A stretch of DNA of 64,000 nt from Streptomyces clavuligerus (GCF_005519465.1 NZ_CP027858.1:2790001-2854000), one strand, 5' to 3'; positions 42,290-53,384 are shown, counted from the first letter of the stretch. Notes: generated by a model from the letters alone, not told the origin. Numbers and translations: made by a program.

Positions 42290-42673
42290 TCAGAGATTGC
42301 AGGGCTCGAAGCTCCCGCCGTCGCTCAGCAGATCGTCGCGAATCCAGCCCTGGACACCCGTGGTGTCGTTGCGGACGAAGGTCCAGGAGTGGGTCGATCC
42401 GCCGGTGAAGCAGTGGTAGTCGAGGACGTGGCCGCTGTAGGCGATGCCCTTGCTGGCACAGCTCGTGCTGGAGCCGCTGCGCATATGGGCCCCGTCAGCG
42501 GTGCGCCCCCAGGAGCTGCCGTCGCGGTCGGCGACATTGGTGCCGCACGGCGCGGCGGCGATCCCCGTGGTGGAGGCCGCCGGGGCGGCGGTGGCCGGGG
42601 CGGCGAGTCCGACCGGGGCGATCAGGGCGACGGCCGCGACGGCGGGCAGGAGAGTTGCGTAACGACGCTTCAT
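42290..42673 (-). CDS. Secreted SH3-like protein 2
   Basis: 127 aa with a Sec signal peptide (MKRRYATLLPAVAAVALIAP) and a mature domain paralogous to the protein encoded at 41794-42183, sharing DRDG-W, four Cys, YHCxT/FTG and the W-(V/I)-x-D-x-LLxDGG end. Possibly a peptidoglycan- or surface-associated protein. The pair probably arose by local duplication. Confidence 0.82.
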   Translation of the reverse strand: MKRRYATLLPAVAAVALIAPVGLAAPATAAPAASTTGIAAAPCGTNVADRDGSSWGRTADGAHMRSGSSTSCASKGIAYSGHVLDYHCFTGGSTHSWTFVRNDTTGVQGWIRDDLLSDGGSFEPCNL

Positions 42674-43050
42674 CGTTTCTTTCCCCCATGGTGATGATGG
42701 ATGGGCACCGATTCCGCGCAGGGCTATTCCGCCCGGAGCCACGGAACGAGTGGTGTCACCGCTTCCCGAAGTGGCGCGGCGACAAGGAATACGGTGCCTG
42801 CCGACCGACCCGAAGAAAAGGACTTTTGTTCGACTCCGGCGCGCCACCGACTTCACGGGTTCTTCATCACCCGGCAGGGAATATTGCGTTCCATCCCCCT
42901 GCCGCCCTCTGGGGAACCCACGCTGACCTGCGCTATCGCGGAGTGATACGCCAACGGAACACGCGTCGCTGCCGCCTTGTGCGCACCCGTCGCCATCACG
43001 CCGTCCATCACCCGACAAGAATTGATCATTTCACTGCTCCGGCGCCGGGA
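42674..43050. other. Intergenic region, no gene seen
   Basis: 377 bp between co-directional minus-strand genes. It must hold the 3' end of the dehydrogenase mRNA and the promoter of secreted protein 2. I see no convincing -35/-10 pair or hairpin here. Confidence 0.4.
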
Positions 43051-46044
43051 TTACTCCAGGGCGTCCGCGATGATCTCTGCCAGATGCCGGGCCCTGACCC
43101 CGGCCAGGTGCGCGAGCTGAGTACGGCAGGAGTACCCGTCGGCGAGGAATTCCGTGCCCGGCTCGGCCGAGCGGACCGAGGGAAGGAGTTGTTCCTCCGC
43201 GCAGGCCGCCGAGATCCCGAAATGACCTTTCTCAAAACCGAAGTTGCCCGCGAGACCGCAGCAGCCGCCGCTGAGTCCGCCTTGCAGACCGGCCCGTTCA
43301 CGCAGTCGGCGTTCGGCGGCGTCACCGAGGACGGCGTGCTGATGGCAGTGGGTCTGACCGGCGATCACGCGGTCCAGCCGGGGCGGGGTCCAGTCCGGTG
43401 CCGACTCCTCCAGGGTCGCGGCGAAGGTCCGCACCGCGCCCGCGAGCCGGGCCGCGCGCGGGTCGTCGCCCAGCAGCTCGGGCAGATCCGAGCGGAGCGC
43501 CGCCGCGCAGCTCGGCTCCAGCACGGTCACGGTGAGTCCGTCGTGGGCGAGCCAGGGCTCCATGGTGTCCAGGGTCCGGCGCAGCACCCGGCGGGCCCGG
43601 TCGAGCTGCCCGGTCGAGAGGTACGTCAGCCCGCAGCAGACCCGGCCCCGGGGCAGCACGGGCCGCAGTCCGGCCGTCCGCAGCACCCGCAGGGCCGCGT
43701 GGCCCGCCTCCGGGGCCAGGTACTCGGTGAAGGTGTCCGGCCACAGCACCACCGGAGCGCCCCCGCCCGGCGGCGGAGCACCCTGTTCCGGAAGCGGCAG
43801 GACCTCACCGGGAAGGCCCTCACCAGGGAGCCCCCCGCCCGGAAGACTCCCGTCCGGAACGCCCCCGCCCAGGCGCTCCGCGTCCGCCACCCCGTCATCG
43901 GCTTCCGCGCCCCGCCGGAACGTGACCCGCGCCAGCGGCGGAAGCGGACGCTCCGGAGTGAGTCCGGCCGCCCGCAGCACCAGCGAGGCGGGCCGCCGGG
44001 CCCGCCCCAGCGCGTTCAGCGCCCCCGCGAACGGCGAGGCGAGCCGCAGCCACTGCGGCAGCCGCCCCAGCGCGTAGTGGGCCCGGGGCCGCAGCCGCCC
44101 CGCGTAGTGGTGGTGCAGGAACTCCGCCTTGTACGTGGCCATGTCGACGCCGACGGGGCAGTCGCTGCGGCACCCCTTGCAGGCCAGACAGAGATCGAGC
44201 GCGTCCCGTACCTCCCGCGAGCGCCAGCCGTCCCGCACCAGCTCCCCCGCCAGCATCTCGTGCAACAGCCGTGCCCGGCCCCGGGTGGAGTGGGCCTCCT
44301 CCCCCGTGACCCGGTACGAGGGGCACATCACCGAGGACGGACCGGGCTCCTCCGTACGGCACTTGGCGACGCCGACACAGCGCCGCACCGCGCCCGCGAA
44401 GTCGCCGCCGTCCTCGGGATAGCCGAAGACGACGTCGACGGGTTCGCGCGGCAGCACGGCGAAGCGCAGATTCTCGTCGAGCCGGTGCGGACGGACCAGT
44501 ATCCCCGGGTTGAGTCCGCCGTCCGGGTCCCACAGATCCTTGAACCGGCCGAAGAGTCCGACCAGTTCGTCCCCGTACATCCTCGGCAGCAGCTCGGCGC
44601 GGGCCTGTCCGTCGCCGTGCTCGCCGGAGAGGGAGCCGCCGTGGGCGACGACGAGCGCCGCGACCTCCTCCGAGAAGGCCCGGAAGCGGCGCACCCCGGC
44701 CTCGCTGACGAGGTCGAAGTCGATCCGGACATGGACACAGCCGTCCCCGAAGTGCCCGAACGGCGTCCCCCGCAGCCCGTGCGCGGTCAGCAGTCCCCGG
44801 AAGTCCCGCAGATAGGCGCCGAGCCGGGCGGGCGGCACCGCGCAGTCCTCCCAGCCGGGCCACGCCTCGGCCCCGTCCCGGGTGCGGGTGGCGGTCCCCG
44901 CCGCGTCCTCACGGACGCGCCACAGGGCCCGGGTCCCGGCCGGGTCGTCCACGACGGTGCCGTCCAGTGCCCCGCCCGCACGCACGACCGCACGGGCCCG
45001 GGAGCGGGCCTCGGCGGGCGTGGCGCCGCCGGTCTCGACGAAGAGCCAGGCCCGGCCGCGCGGCAGCCCCCCGTGCCCGCCGGGGACGAGGTCGTCGGCC
45101 ATGCCCTCGACGGTGAGCGGGCCCAGCGGCAGCAGCCCGGCCGCGGCGTCGGCGGCGTCGGACTCGTCCGCGTATCCGAGGACGGCGAGCGCCCGCGCGG
45201 CGGGGGCCTCCACCAGCGAGACGGTGGCCTCGGTGAGGACGGCGAGGGTGCCCTCGCTGCCGCAGTAGGCGCGGGCCGGGTCGGGCCCGTTCTCGGGGAG
45301 CAGCGCGTCCAGGGCGTAGCCGGAGATGCGGCGGGGCAGCCCTGGCGGGTAGCCGGTGCGCAGGGCGGCGAGGTGTCCTTCGACCAGCTCCCGCACGCCG
45401 GGCGGACCGCCCCCGGTGTCCCGTTCCCGGCCCTGGCCGGAAGCGCCCCGGGCGGGGGTGCCCCGGCCGGAGGCGTCCCGGGCCGGGGCCCGTTCCAGCC
45501 GGTGGACGGCGCCCCGGTAGGTGACCACGGAGAGCGAGCGGACGTTGTCGGCGGTGGTTCCCCAGGCCACGGAGTGCGCGCCGCAGGCGTTGTTGCCGAT
45601 CATGCCGCCGAGGGTGCAGCGGGAGTGGGTGGAAGGATCGGGTCCGAAGACGAGTCCATGGGGGCGAGCGGCCCGCTGGAGGGTGTCCAGGACGGCCCCG
45701 GGCTGGACCACGGCGGTCCGGGTTTCGGGGTCCACGTCAACCACGGCGTTCATATGGCGGGTGAAGTCGAGCACGACACCCGTACCAGTGGCCTGGCCCG
45801 CGATGGACGTACCCCCGCCGCGCGGCACGACGGGCACACCGTACCGACGGCAGACCTCCAGGGCCGCCGCCACGTCCTCCGCGTCGCGCGGGGCGACCAC
45901 CCCGACCGGCACCCGCCGGTAGTTGGACGCGTCCATCGTGGTCAGGGCTCGGGCGGTGACGGAGAAGTCGGCGTCGCCCCGGATCGCGCGCGCGAACGCG
46001 GCCGGGAGCCCCGCCGTTCCGGCCCGCTGAGGATGATCGGACAT
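43051..46044 (-). CDS. FAD-linked dehydrogenase fused to Fe-S/CCG domains (YdiJ/GlcDF-like)
   Basis: 997 aa. FAD_binding_4 domain (VVPRGGGTSIAGQ, GMIGNNACGAHS), FAD-oxidase C-terminal domain, 4Fe-4S ferredoxin region with CLACKGCRSDCPVGVD, and CCG motifs CCGLTY and CCGLAGNFGFE. The single-chain GlcD plus GlcF-like layout is that of YdiJ-type D-2-hydroxyacid dehydrogenases, oxidising D-lactate or D-2-hydroxyglutarate. An Ala/Gly-rich linker around residue 740 is longer than usual. ATG 46044 chosen over an upstream GTG at 46065 with no better ribosome site. Confidence 0.9.
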   Translation of the reverse strand: MSDHPQRAGTAGLPAAFARAIRGDADFSVTARALTTMDASNYRRVPVGVVAPRDAEDVAAALEVCRRYGVPVVPRGGGTSIAGQATGTGVVLDFTRHMNAVVDVDPETRTAVVQPGAVLDTLQRAARPHGLVFGPDPSTHSRCTLGGMIGNNACGAHSVAWGTTADNVRSLSVVTYRGAVHRLERAPARDASGRGTPARGASGQGRERDTGGGPPGVRELVEGHLAALRTGYPPGLPRRISGYALDALLPENGPDPARAYCGSEGTLAVLTEATVSLVEAPAARALAVLGYADESDAADAAAGLLPLGPLTVEGMADDLVPGGHGGLPRGRAWLFVETGGATPAEARSRARAVVRAGGALDGTVVDDPAGTRALWRVREDAAGTATRTRDGAEAWPGWEDCAVPPARLGAYLRDFRGLLTAHGLRGTPFGHFGDGCVHVRIDFDLVSEAGVRRFRAFSEEVAALVVAHGGSLSGEHGDGQARAELLPRMYGDELVGLFGRFKDLWDPDGGLNPGILVRPHRLDENLRFAVLPREPVDVVFGYPEDGGDFAGAVRRCVGVAKCRTEEPGPSSVMCPSYRVTGEEAHSTRGRARLLHEMLAGELVRDGWRSREVRDALDLCLACKGCRSDCPVGVDMATYKAEFLHHHYAGRLRPRAHYALGRLPQWLRLASPFAGALNALGRARRPASLVLRAAGLTPERPLPPLARVTFRRGAEADDGVADAERLGGGVPDGSLPGGGLPGEGLPGEVLPLPEQGAPPPGGGAPVVLWPDTFTEYLAPEAGHAALRVLRTAGLRPVLPRGRVCCGLTYLSTGQLDRARRVLRRTLDTMEPWLAHDGLTVTVLEPSCAAALRSDLPELLGDDPRAARLAGAVRTFAATLEESAPDWTPPRLDRVIAGQTHCHQHAVLGDAAERRLRERAGLQGGLSGGCCGLAGNFGFEKGHFGISAACAEEQLLPSVRSAEPGTEFLADGYSCRTQLAHLAGVRARHLAEIIADALE

Positions 46045-46262
46045 GGGTGTCAGCATGCCCCGCACCGGGTCCCTTACGTCGGGTCAACACGGCCGCCGTG
46101 ATCCTGGTTCCCGTACGACCCTTGGCAAAGCGCGGGTGCGGCGCCCAAAGTGATCGCCAACTCTCCTATAGTGACGAACACTTGATCAGGAACATGCGGC
46201 TCCAGTTATGCCCCCGCCACCCCTGGAAGGCAACACTCGATGACCGGCACCGCCCACCAGCG

Positions 46263-46874
46263 ATGACCCGCGACACGCGAGCGGCCCCCGCGGCCGAGCA
46301 CTGCCCGGTACCTCCCGGGCTGACGGACAGCGCCCTGAAGATCGCCGTCGTGGGCGGCTTCGGGGTCGGCAAGACGACGATGGTGCGCTCCGTCAGTGAG
46401 ATACGGCCTCTGCACACCGAGGAGGTCATGAGCCGCGCGGGTCGCCGGGTGGACGACATCAGCAGGGTCTCCACCAAGAACGCCACCACGGTCGCCTTCG
46501 ACTTCGGCCGGATCACGATCGACGACCGGAACATCCTGTATCTCTTCGGCGCGCCGGGGCAGGAGCGGTTCTGGTTCCTGTGGGAGCGGCTGCTGTCGGG
46601 GACGCTCGGCGCGGTGGTCCTCGTGGACACCCGGCGGCTGACGGACGCCTGGTACGCGCTGGACCGGCTGGAGCAGCAGGGGATGCCGTTCATCGTCGCC
46701 GTGAACGACTTCGGCGGACCGCTCCACAGCGACGAGCACATCCGGCAGGCGCTGGCACTGGGGCCGGAGGTGCCGCTGGTGGAATTCGACGCGCGGGACC
46801 ACTCGTCCAGCAAGTTCGTGCTGATCGCGCTGGTGGAGCATCTGCACACGCTGGCGCTGCACCAGAAGGGCTGA
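46263..46874 (+). CDS. Orphan conservon-type GTPase (CvnD-like)
   Basis: 203 aa with P-loop GGFGVGKTT (about residues 31-39), LFGAPGQERFWFLW and NDFGG motifs, the CvnD signature RPLHTEEV-x-S. No CvnA, B or C partner is adjacent, unlike the complete set at 9264-15056. ATG 46263 has no Shine-Dalgarno; an in-frame ATG at 46194, behind a weak AGGA and downstream of TATAGT (46167-46172), would add 23 residues. Function presumably a membrane-proximal switch with conservon proteins in trans. Confidence 0.82.
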   Translation: MTRDTRAAPAAEHCPVPPGLTDSALKIAVVGGFGVGKTTMVRSVSEIRPLHTEEVMSRAGRRVDDISRVSTKNATTVAFDFGRITIDDRNILYLFGAPGQERFWFLWERLLSGTLGAVVLVDTRRLTDAWYALDRLEQQGMPFIVAVNDFGGPLHSDEHIRQALALGPEVPLVEFDARDHSSSKFVLIALVEHLHTLALHQKG

Positions 46875-46914
46875 GCGGGGCGCCGGGGCCGGTCCACGGA
46901 GCGTGCCTCCGTAG

Positions 46915-48186
<1,272 letters not shown>

Positions 48187-48231
48187 ACATCCCCCTGACA
48201 GGGCTGTGACCTGCTGAAACGAGACGAGAAC

Positions 48232-48265
48232 GAGGGCCCCCGCGGACGCTGCCGCGAGGGCCCTC
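48232..48265 (+). terminator. Hairpin terminator of serC
   Basis: GAGGGCCCCCGCGG pairs with CCGCGAGGGCCCTC (one bulge) around a 6-nt loop, 46 bp after the serC stop. There is little T-run on the plus side. Confidence 0.75.
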
Positions 48266-48354
48266 ACTCGTACGGGTGATCGATCGGTTACGGGACACGG
48301 CCAGGCCCATCGGCCTACCATGATGGTCTCGACAACAGCCCTCAGGAGGCCCCT

Positions 48355-48972
48355 ATGTCTGCAGCAGCAGTCGAGTACCCCTGTGACGGCGAACCGCAGG
48401 AAACGCTGCTCGAACTGGCAGACCGCCTGAGCGAGCGGCTTCCCGGATACCGCGTCGAGATCATCGGAGGCAGCGTCACCGTGGCCCCACCAGCCGATGG
48501 AAAGCACAGCGTGGCTCTCACCCGCCTGACGCTCCTGCTCGGAGCGGCAGGGCTGGTGAGCGAGGAAAGTGAGGTCGTCCAAGCCATCGGGCTCTGGCTC
48601 CCGACCGGCATAGACGACTTCGCCATCCCCGATCTCGCCGTGGTGGACGCCGATTTCGTCGAGCACCACATCAAGTACAACTGCTACGACCCCGCCGTCT
48701 TCCGCCTCGTCCTGGAGGTCACGTCCAGCAACTACCAGATGGACCTCAAGCAGAAGGTCAACGCCTACGCCGAGGCCGGAGTCCCGGTCTATGTGATCGT
48801 CGACCGCAAGCACCAGCGGCTGCATGTGCTGACCGGCCCGGAAGCGGGCGACTACACCCACCACCAGGTGCACGCCCCCGGTGAGCACGTCACGCTCCCC
48901 GACTCGATCGGCGCCGAGGTCAAGCTGGATGTCGAGGCCGTGCTGAAGGCGGCGGGGCGCAGGCAGGACTGA
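48355..48972 (+). CDS. Uma2 family endonuclease-like protein
   Basis: 205 aa. PD-(D/E)XK fold of the Uma2 family: the PDLAVVDAD strand supplies Asp, VLEVTSSNYQMDLKQKVNAYAEAG follows in pieces, then VIVDRK. The canonical E-x-K is replaced by E-V-T, as is frequent in this family, with a Lys in the following helix. Unknown biological role; often toxin-like or regulator-associated. CAGGAGG precedes the ATG. Confidence 0.88.
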   Translation: MSAAAVEYPCDGEPQETLLELADRLSERLPGYRVEIIGGSVTVAPPADGKHSVALTRLTLLLGAAGLVSEESEVVQAIGLWLPTGIDDFAIPDLAVVDADFVEHHIKYNCYDPAVFRLVLEVTSSNYQMDLKQKVNAYAEAGVPVYVIVDRKHQRLHVLTGPEAGDYTHHQVHAPGEHVTLPDSIGAEVKLDVEAVLKAAGRRQD

Positions 48973-49024
48973 GCCGACCGGGGCCCGGGACACGCGTCCG
49001 AGGCCCCTCACAGGGCTCAGTGGC

Positions 49025-50044
49025 TCAGCGGCTCAGCCGCTGGAAGCGCCGGACCGCCAGGGGCAGGAAGACGGCGGTGAGGAGCAGCGGCCAGGCCATG
49101 GCCATCAGGACGGCGTTCTCCTGGACCCAGCTCCCGTCGGAGGCGACCGGGTTGCCGAAGAGTTCGCGGGTGGCGGTGGCCGTGGAGGAGATCGGGTTCC
49201 AGGCGGCGACGGTGCCGAGCCAGTCCGGCATGGAGGACGGGGGCACGAAGACGCTGGAGATCATCGTCAGCGGGAAGACGACCACATAGAGCGCGCCCGC
49301 CGCCTCCGCGTTGGGGAGCAGCAGACCCAGCCAGATGCCGATCCAGATCAGCGCGAAACGCAGCAGGAGCAGCAGGCCGAAGGCGCCGAGGGTGCCCAGG
49401 ACGCCGCCGTCGGAGCGCCAGCCGGTGACGAAGGCGGTGGCGGCGAGGATCGTCAGTTCGGCCGCGGCGACGATCATGTCGTTGCCGCCGCGCCCGGTGA
49501 CGACCGCCGACGGGGCCATCGGCATCGAGCGGAAGCGGTCGATCACTCCCTTGGTGGCGTCGTTGACGACCGCGATCGCCGTGTTCATGAGACCGAAGGC
49601 CATCGTCATCACGAACATGCCCGGCATCAGGAAGTCCTTGTAGTCGCCGCCGTCGCCCGGCGGCTTCATCGCCCCGCCGAAGACATACGCGTACAGCAGC
49701 ACGGACATGATCGGGAAGCCGAGCTGCCAGACGATCATGATCGGCTGGCGCCGGTAGTGGAGGAGCCCCCGGCGGACCACGTTCCAGCCGTCCACGAACG
49801 CCCAGCGGACGCGGTGCGCGGCGGGGTCGGGGATGGTCAGGTCCACCCGGTCGCCGGAGCGGGCGGCTGACGGCGGGGGAACGGCCTTCTCCAGGACATC
49901 GCCCGCGCCCGGGGCGCCGCCCGCGCCCGGGAGTTCGCCCGTGCCCGGGAGTTCGCCCGTGCCCGGGAGTTCGCCCGTGCCCGGGAGTTCGCCCGTGCTC
50001 AGGGCGTCGCTCGTGCTCGGGGCGTCGCTCGTGCTGCTGCTCAT
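49025..50044 (-). CDS. ABC-2 type drug export permease (DrrB-like)
   Basis: 339 aa. After about 75 cytosolic residues containing four perfect TGELPG repeats there are six transmembrane helices in ABC2_membrane order ([53 protein letters not shown]). Partner of the ATPase at 50041, with 4-bp overlap. Members such as DrrB export antibiotics or lipids. The repeats are coded by the 18-bp units at 49925. Confidence 0.93.
   Translation of the reverse strand: MSSSTSDAPSTSDALSTGELPGTGELPGTGELPGTGELPGAGGAPGAGDVLEKAVPPPSAARSGDRVDLTIPDPAAHRVRWAFVDGWNVVRRGLLHYRRQPIMIVWQLGFPIMSVLLYAYVFGGAMKPPGDGGDYKDFLMPGMFVMTMAFGLMNTAIAVVNDATKGVIDRFRSMPMAPSAVVTGRGGNDMIVAAAELTILAATAFVTGWRSDGGVLGTLGAFGLLLLLRFALIWIGIWLGLLLPNAEAAGALYVVVFPLTMISSVFVPPSSMPDWLGTVAAWNPISSTATATRELFGNPVASDGSWVQENAVLMAMAWPLLLTAVFLPLAVRRFQRLSR
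49925..49996 (-). repeat. Four perfect 18-bp tandem repeats inside the permease gene
   Basis: GCCCGGGAGTTCGCCCGT four times without a mismatch, encoding the TGELPG repeats near the N-terminus. Perfect identity implies recent or ongoing slippage; copy number may vary between strains. Confidence 0.9.
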
Positions 50045-51120
50045 GCTGCGGCCTCCTCAGCCTGCGGAACGGTCGAGTCCGGAACGCTCGGGTCCGGGGC
50101 ATGCGCCGTCGTGGTCGCGGCATGCCCGGTCAGCCGCATGAAGACGTCGTCCAGGCTGGGCCTGCGCAGCCCGATGTCCTCCACGGCGATCCCCTGGTCC
50201 TGAAGGGTGCGGACCACGTCCGTGAGCGCCGCGATCCGGTCCGCGACCGGCGCGTGGACCGTGCGTTCGAACGGGTCGCAGTCGGGAACGGTGTCGGAGA
50301 CCCGGGCGACCGCCGCGAGCGCGCCGTCGAGGTCGGCCCGGTCGGCGACGACCACCTCGATCCGGTCCCCGCCGACCAGGGTCTTGAGCCGGTCGGGGGT
50401 GTCGTCGGCGATGGCCCGGCCCCGGTCGATCACGGTGATCCGGGCGGCCAGCTTGTCGGCCTCCTCCAGATACTGCGTGGTCAGCAGTACGGTGGTGCCG
50501 CCCGCGACCAGCTCCCTGACCGACTCCCACACCTCGCCCCTGCCCCTCGGGTCGAGCCCGGTGGTCGGCTCGTCCAGAAAGAGCACATCGGGCGCGAGGA
50601 TCATGGACGCGGCGAGGTCGAGGCGGCGCCGCATCCCGCCGCTGTAGGTGCCCGCGCCCTTGTCGGCGGCGTCCGCCAGGCTGAACTGCTCCAGCAGCTC
50701 GTCCGCGCGGCGGCGGGCCCGCCGGGCCCCCAGATGGAAGAGCCTGCCGAACATCTCCAGGTTCTGGCGCCCCGTCAGCACCTCGTCAACGGCGGCGTAC
50801 TGGCCGGTGAGCCCGATCCGGCCGCGCACCGCACGCGGGTCGCGGGCCACATCGAGGCCCGCGACCCGGGCCCGCCCGCCGTCGAAGTCCAGCAGCGTGG
50901 CCAGGACCCGCACCGCGGTCGTCTTGCCCGCGCCGTTGGGCCCGAGCAGCCCGTGCACGGTGCCCCGGCGGACCGCCAGGTCGAACCCGTCGAGAGCGCG
51001 CTTCTCGCCGTACCTCTTCTCCAGCCCCTCCGCGTGGACGGCGTACTCGGCCACGGAACCGGACCCGGAACCGATCACGGCCCCGGAACCGGCCGCGGAA
51101 CGGGACTCAGACTTGGTCAC
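50041..51120 (-). CDS. DrrA-like ABC transporter ATPase
   Basis: 359 aa. Walker [10 protein letters not shown], signature [12 protein letters not shown], Walker [14 protein letters not shown]-loop [10 protein letters not shown], and the DrrA-type C-terminal regulatory domain ([16 protein letters not shown]). GTG 51120 has GGAGGA 5 nt upstream. Operon with the permease; the promoter lies under the TetR operators at 51210-51257. Confidence 0.95.
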   Translation of the reverse strand: MTKSESRSAAGSGAVIGSGSGSVAEYAVHAEGLEKRYGEKRALDGFDLAVRRGTVHGLLGPNGAGKTTAVRVLATLLDFDGGRARVAGLDVARDPRAVRGRIGLTGQYAAVDEVLTGRQNLEMFGRLFHLGARRARRRADELLEQFSLADAADKGAGTYSGGMRRRLDLAASMILAPDVLFLDEPTTGLDPRGRGEVWESVRELVAGGTTVLLTTQYLEEADKLAARITVIDRGRAIADDTPDRLKTLVGGDRIEVVVADRADLDGALAAVARVSDTVPDCDPFERTVHAPVADRIAALTDVVRTLQDQGIAVEDIGLRRPSLDDVFMRLTGHAATTTAHAPDPSVPDSTVPQAEEAAA

Positions 51121-51209
51121 GTTTTCCTCCATCGCTAGCACAACGCCATATATCGCCCTGAATAAGGGCATGACTCATCGGCTCATGACAGAACGGACCC
51201 AGTTCCTTA

Positions 51210-51257
51210 AAAACTGGGTACGCCGTACCCCAATGAGAGTACAGCGTACCCAGTTTT
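51210..51257. promoter_or_regulatory. Twin TetR operators between ABC exporter and tetR
   Basis: GGGTACGCCGTACCC (51216-51230) and GAGTACAGCGTACCC (51237-51251), nested in a larger inverted repeat with 14-bp arms AAAACTGGGTACGC / GCGTACCCAGTTTT (51210-51223 and 51244-51257). Centre-to-centre distance is 21 bp, two helical turns, ideal for cooperative dimer binding. Confidence 0.85.
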
Positions 51258-51307
51258 AAAACGCGGGGGCCTCGAACGGCCGTGGACCGGGGCTTAGGCT
51301 GAACGTC

Positions 51308-52282
51308 ATGACGACCGAGACGAGCGGCACCGGCGACCTCAGCCGCACCCTGGAGCTGCTGTGGGGCACCGCCGAGCGCCCGACCCGGGGCCCCAAGCCC
51401 GGGCTGAGCCTCGACCGGATCGTGGCCGCCGCCGTCGCGGTCGCCGACACGGAGGGCCTGGACGCGGTCTCGATGCGCCGCATCGCCACCGAGCTGGGCA
51501 CGGGCACCATGACCCTGTACCGCTATGTGCCCGGCAAGGCCGAGCTGCTCGATCTGATGCTGGACCGGGTCACCGACCCCGGCCCCGTCCCCCCGGAGCG
51601 GCCGGGCGGGCCGGACGACTGGCGGCAGGCCGTACGGGTCCTGGCCCGGGGCTTCCTCGACCTCTACCAGGCCCACCCCTGGATGCTGAAGGTCAACAAC
51701 GCCCGGACCGTCCTCGGCCCCAGCGGGCTGCGCAGTCTGGAACTGGCACTGGCCGGGCTGCGCTCCACCGGGCTGCGCGACCCCGAGCAGATCTCGGTGA
51801 TCGTCATGGTGCAGAGCTTCGTCACGGGCATCGCCCGGTCACAGGCCGAGTCCGCCGAGGCGCTGGAGGCCACCGGCCAGACCGAGGAGGAGTTCTGGGC
51901 GCAGCAGTCGCCCTATCTGGAACGGGCCATGCGCTCCGGCGTGTACCCCCTGACGGCCTCGCTCAGCGAGGACGCCTTCAGCGACACCGGCCTCGACTAC
52001 TTCACCTTCGGCCTGGAACGGCTGCTGGACGGTCTGGAGGCGCTGGTGGAACGGAGGCGGGCGGAGCGGGCCGCGAGCGGTGCGGCCGACGGGCCGGGCG
52101 GGACCGCCGCGTCAAACGATGCAGGCGGATCGGGCGGGACCGACACCTCAGACGGTGCAGGCGGGTCAGACGGGACCGACGCGTCAAGCGGTGCGGACGG
52201 GTCAGACAGGGCAGGTGGGGCAGGCGGGCGCACCATCACGGAGAAGGCCGCCGGCTGCGGCCCCGCCGACCCGGCCGCATGA
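51308..52282 (+). CDS. TetR family regulator (TetR_C_11-like)
   Basis: 324 aa. HTH at about residues 35-80 (LDRIVAAAVAVADTEGLDAV, then SMRRIATELGTGTMTLYRYV), then a ligand domain of the type seen beside drug exporters. The last 75 residues are Gly/Asp/Ser/Thr repeats (GGSDGTDA-like) with no known function. ATG lies 7 nt after TAGGCT (51295-51300), suggesting a leaderless transcript. Presumed repressor of the divergent ABC exporter. Confidence 0.93.
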   Translation: MTTETSGTGDLSRTLELLWGTAERPTRGPKPGLSLDRIVAAAVAVADTEGLDAVSMRRIATELGTGTMTLYRYVPGKAELLDLMLDRVTDPGPVPPERPGGPDDWRQAVRVLARGFLDLYQAHPWMLKVNNARTVLGPSGLRSLELALAGLRSTGLRDPEQISVIVMVQSFVTGIARSQAESAEALEATGQTEEEFWAQQSPYLERAMRSGVYPLTASLSEDAFSDTGLDYFTFGLERLLDGLEALVERRRAERAASGAADGPGGTAASNDAGGSGGTDTSDGAGGSDGTDASSGADGSDRAGGAGGRTITEKAAGCGPADPAA

Positions 52283-52397
52283 CACGGGGGCGGCCCCGGC
52301 GGTGTCCGCGCCGGACGACCGCCCCGCCCGTCGCACCCCGGGGCCGACAGCAGACCCGTCGGCCCTTCCTCAGCCGTCGGCCGCCGGCCGTCCGCCG

Positions 52398-53384
52398 TCA
52401 GCCCTTCTTGCGCAGTACCTTCCGCAGCCCGAACCACAGCAGCACCACCGCTCCCAGCGCCAGCGCGCCATTCGTGAACGTGTTCCGCTCGGTGATCCCG
52501 TCACCGTCACCGTCACCGTCCGCGCCCGCGTCCGCGCCGCCGCCCGAGCCCTTGCCGTCGCCGCCCTCACCGGTCGCGATGGCCTGGACCTCGCTGCCCG
52601 TGCCCTCCGAGCCGAACATCATCGCCGAGCTGTCGAGGGTGTACGTGACGGACTCCGACTGCCCCTGGATCGGCACCTTGACCCGCTCGTCGGTGCCCGG
52701 CTTCCCGTCCTTCCAGGGGTACTTGCGGGCGCTGATGTACGTCCGCAGCACCAGCTCCGTCCCGTCCGGCGAGAAGGCGCCGTCCGTCACCCACGGCACC
52801 TCCCCCTCGATCGGCCGGAACACATTGGTCCCGGTGGAGGCGAGCTTCGCGGGCCCCTCGTAGAGCTGCCCCCCGTTCTCCTCCTTCGACGCGATGTACG
52901 CGCGGCCGGTCTTGGGGTGGATCATCAGCGCCTCGGCGTCCCGGGGCCCGTTCGCGTACTGGACGGTGTACTGCGTGGCGCGGACGGTCGTGTCCCCCAG
53001 CGTCTTCGGCTCCGGGAACGCATAGATCCAGACATGCTGCCAGCGACCCTTGAAGTTGTCGCCAATGTCGCCGATGTAGATCCGTCCGTCGGGGCCGATC
53101 GAGATGGCCTCCATGTCCCGGGGTTCGCCGACACCGGTGAAGGTGACGGTGGCCACCGTCTTCCCGGTCTTCCCGTCGACGGCGAAGATCCGCGCCTGGT
53201 CCTGGTCGTTGTGGGTCCAGTACACCCCCGGGTGGGCCCGGCTGGCCGCGAGGCCGCTGGACTCCTTGATCCTCGGGTCCTGGAGGGTGAAGTCGCCGTG
53301 TTCGGCGGCGGACGCGGGCACAGCGGCGGCGGACAGGAGCAGCAGCGCGGTGGCGGCACCGGTGACGTACGGATACGAACGCAT
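52398..53384 (-). CDS. Secreted beta-propeller/esterase-like membrane-anchored protein
   Basis: 328 aa. Sec signal peptide, strands repeating YWTHNDQD, GEPRDMEAISIGPDG, DGAFSPDGTELVLRTY in the manner of a beta-propeller or esterase-like surface domain, then a Gly/Asp linker and a C-terminal transmembrane helix (ALALGAVVLLWFGLRKVLRKKG). No catalytic triad assigned. Upstream sits a perfect 23-bp duplication. Confidence 0.8.
   Translation of the reverse strand: MRSYPYVTGAATALLLLSAAAVPASAAEHGDFTLQDPRIKESSGLAASRAHPGVYWTHNDQDQARIFAVDGKTGKTVATVTFTGVGEPRDMEAISIGPDGRIYIGDIGDNFKGRWQHVWIYAFPEPKTLGDTTVRATQYTVQYANGPRDAEALMIHPKTGRAYIASKEENGGQLYEGPAKLASTGTNVFRPIEGEVPWVTDGAFSPDGTELVLRTYISARKYPWKDGKPGTDERVKVPIQGQSESVTYTLDSSAMMFGSEGTGSEVQAIATGEGGDGKGSGGGADAGADGDGDGDGITERNTFTNGALALGAVVLLWFGLRKVLRKKG

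Noticed and set aside
42655..46101. 1148-codon plus-strand open frame
   Set aside because: Antisense to the FAD/Fe-S dehydrogenase with all its motifs; low-complexity Arg/Gly/Pro composition.
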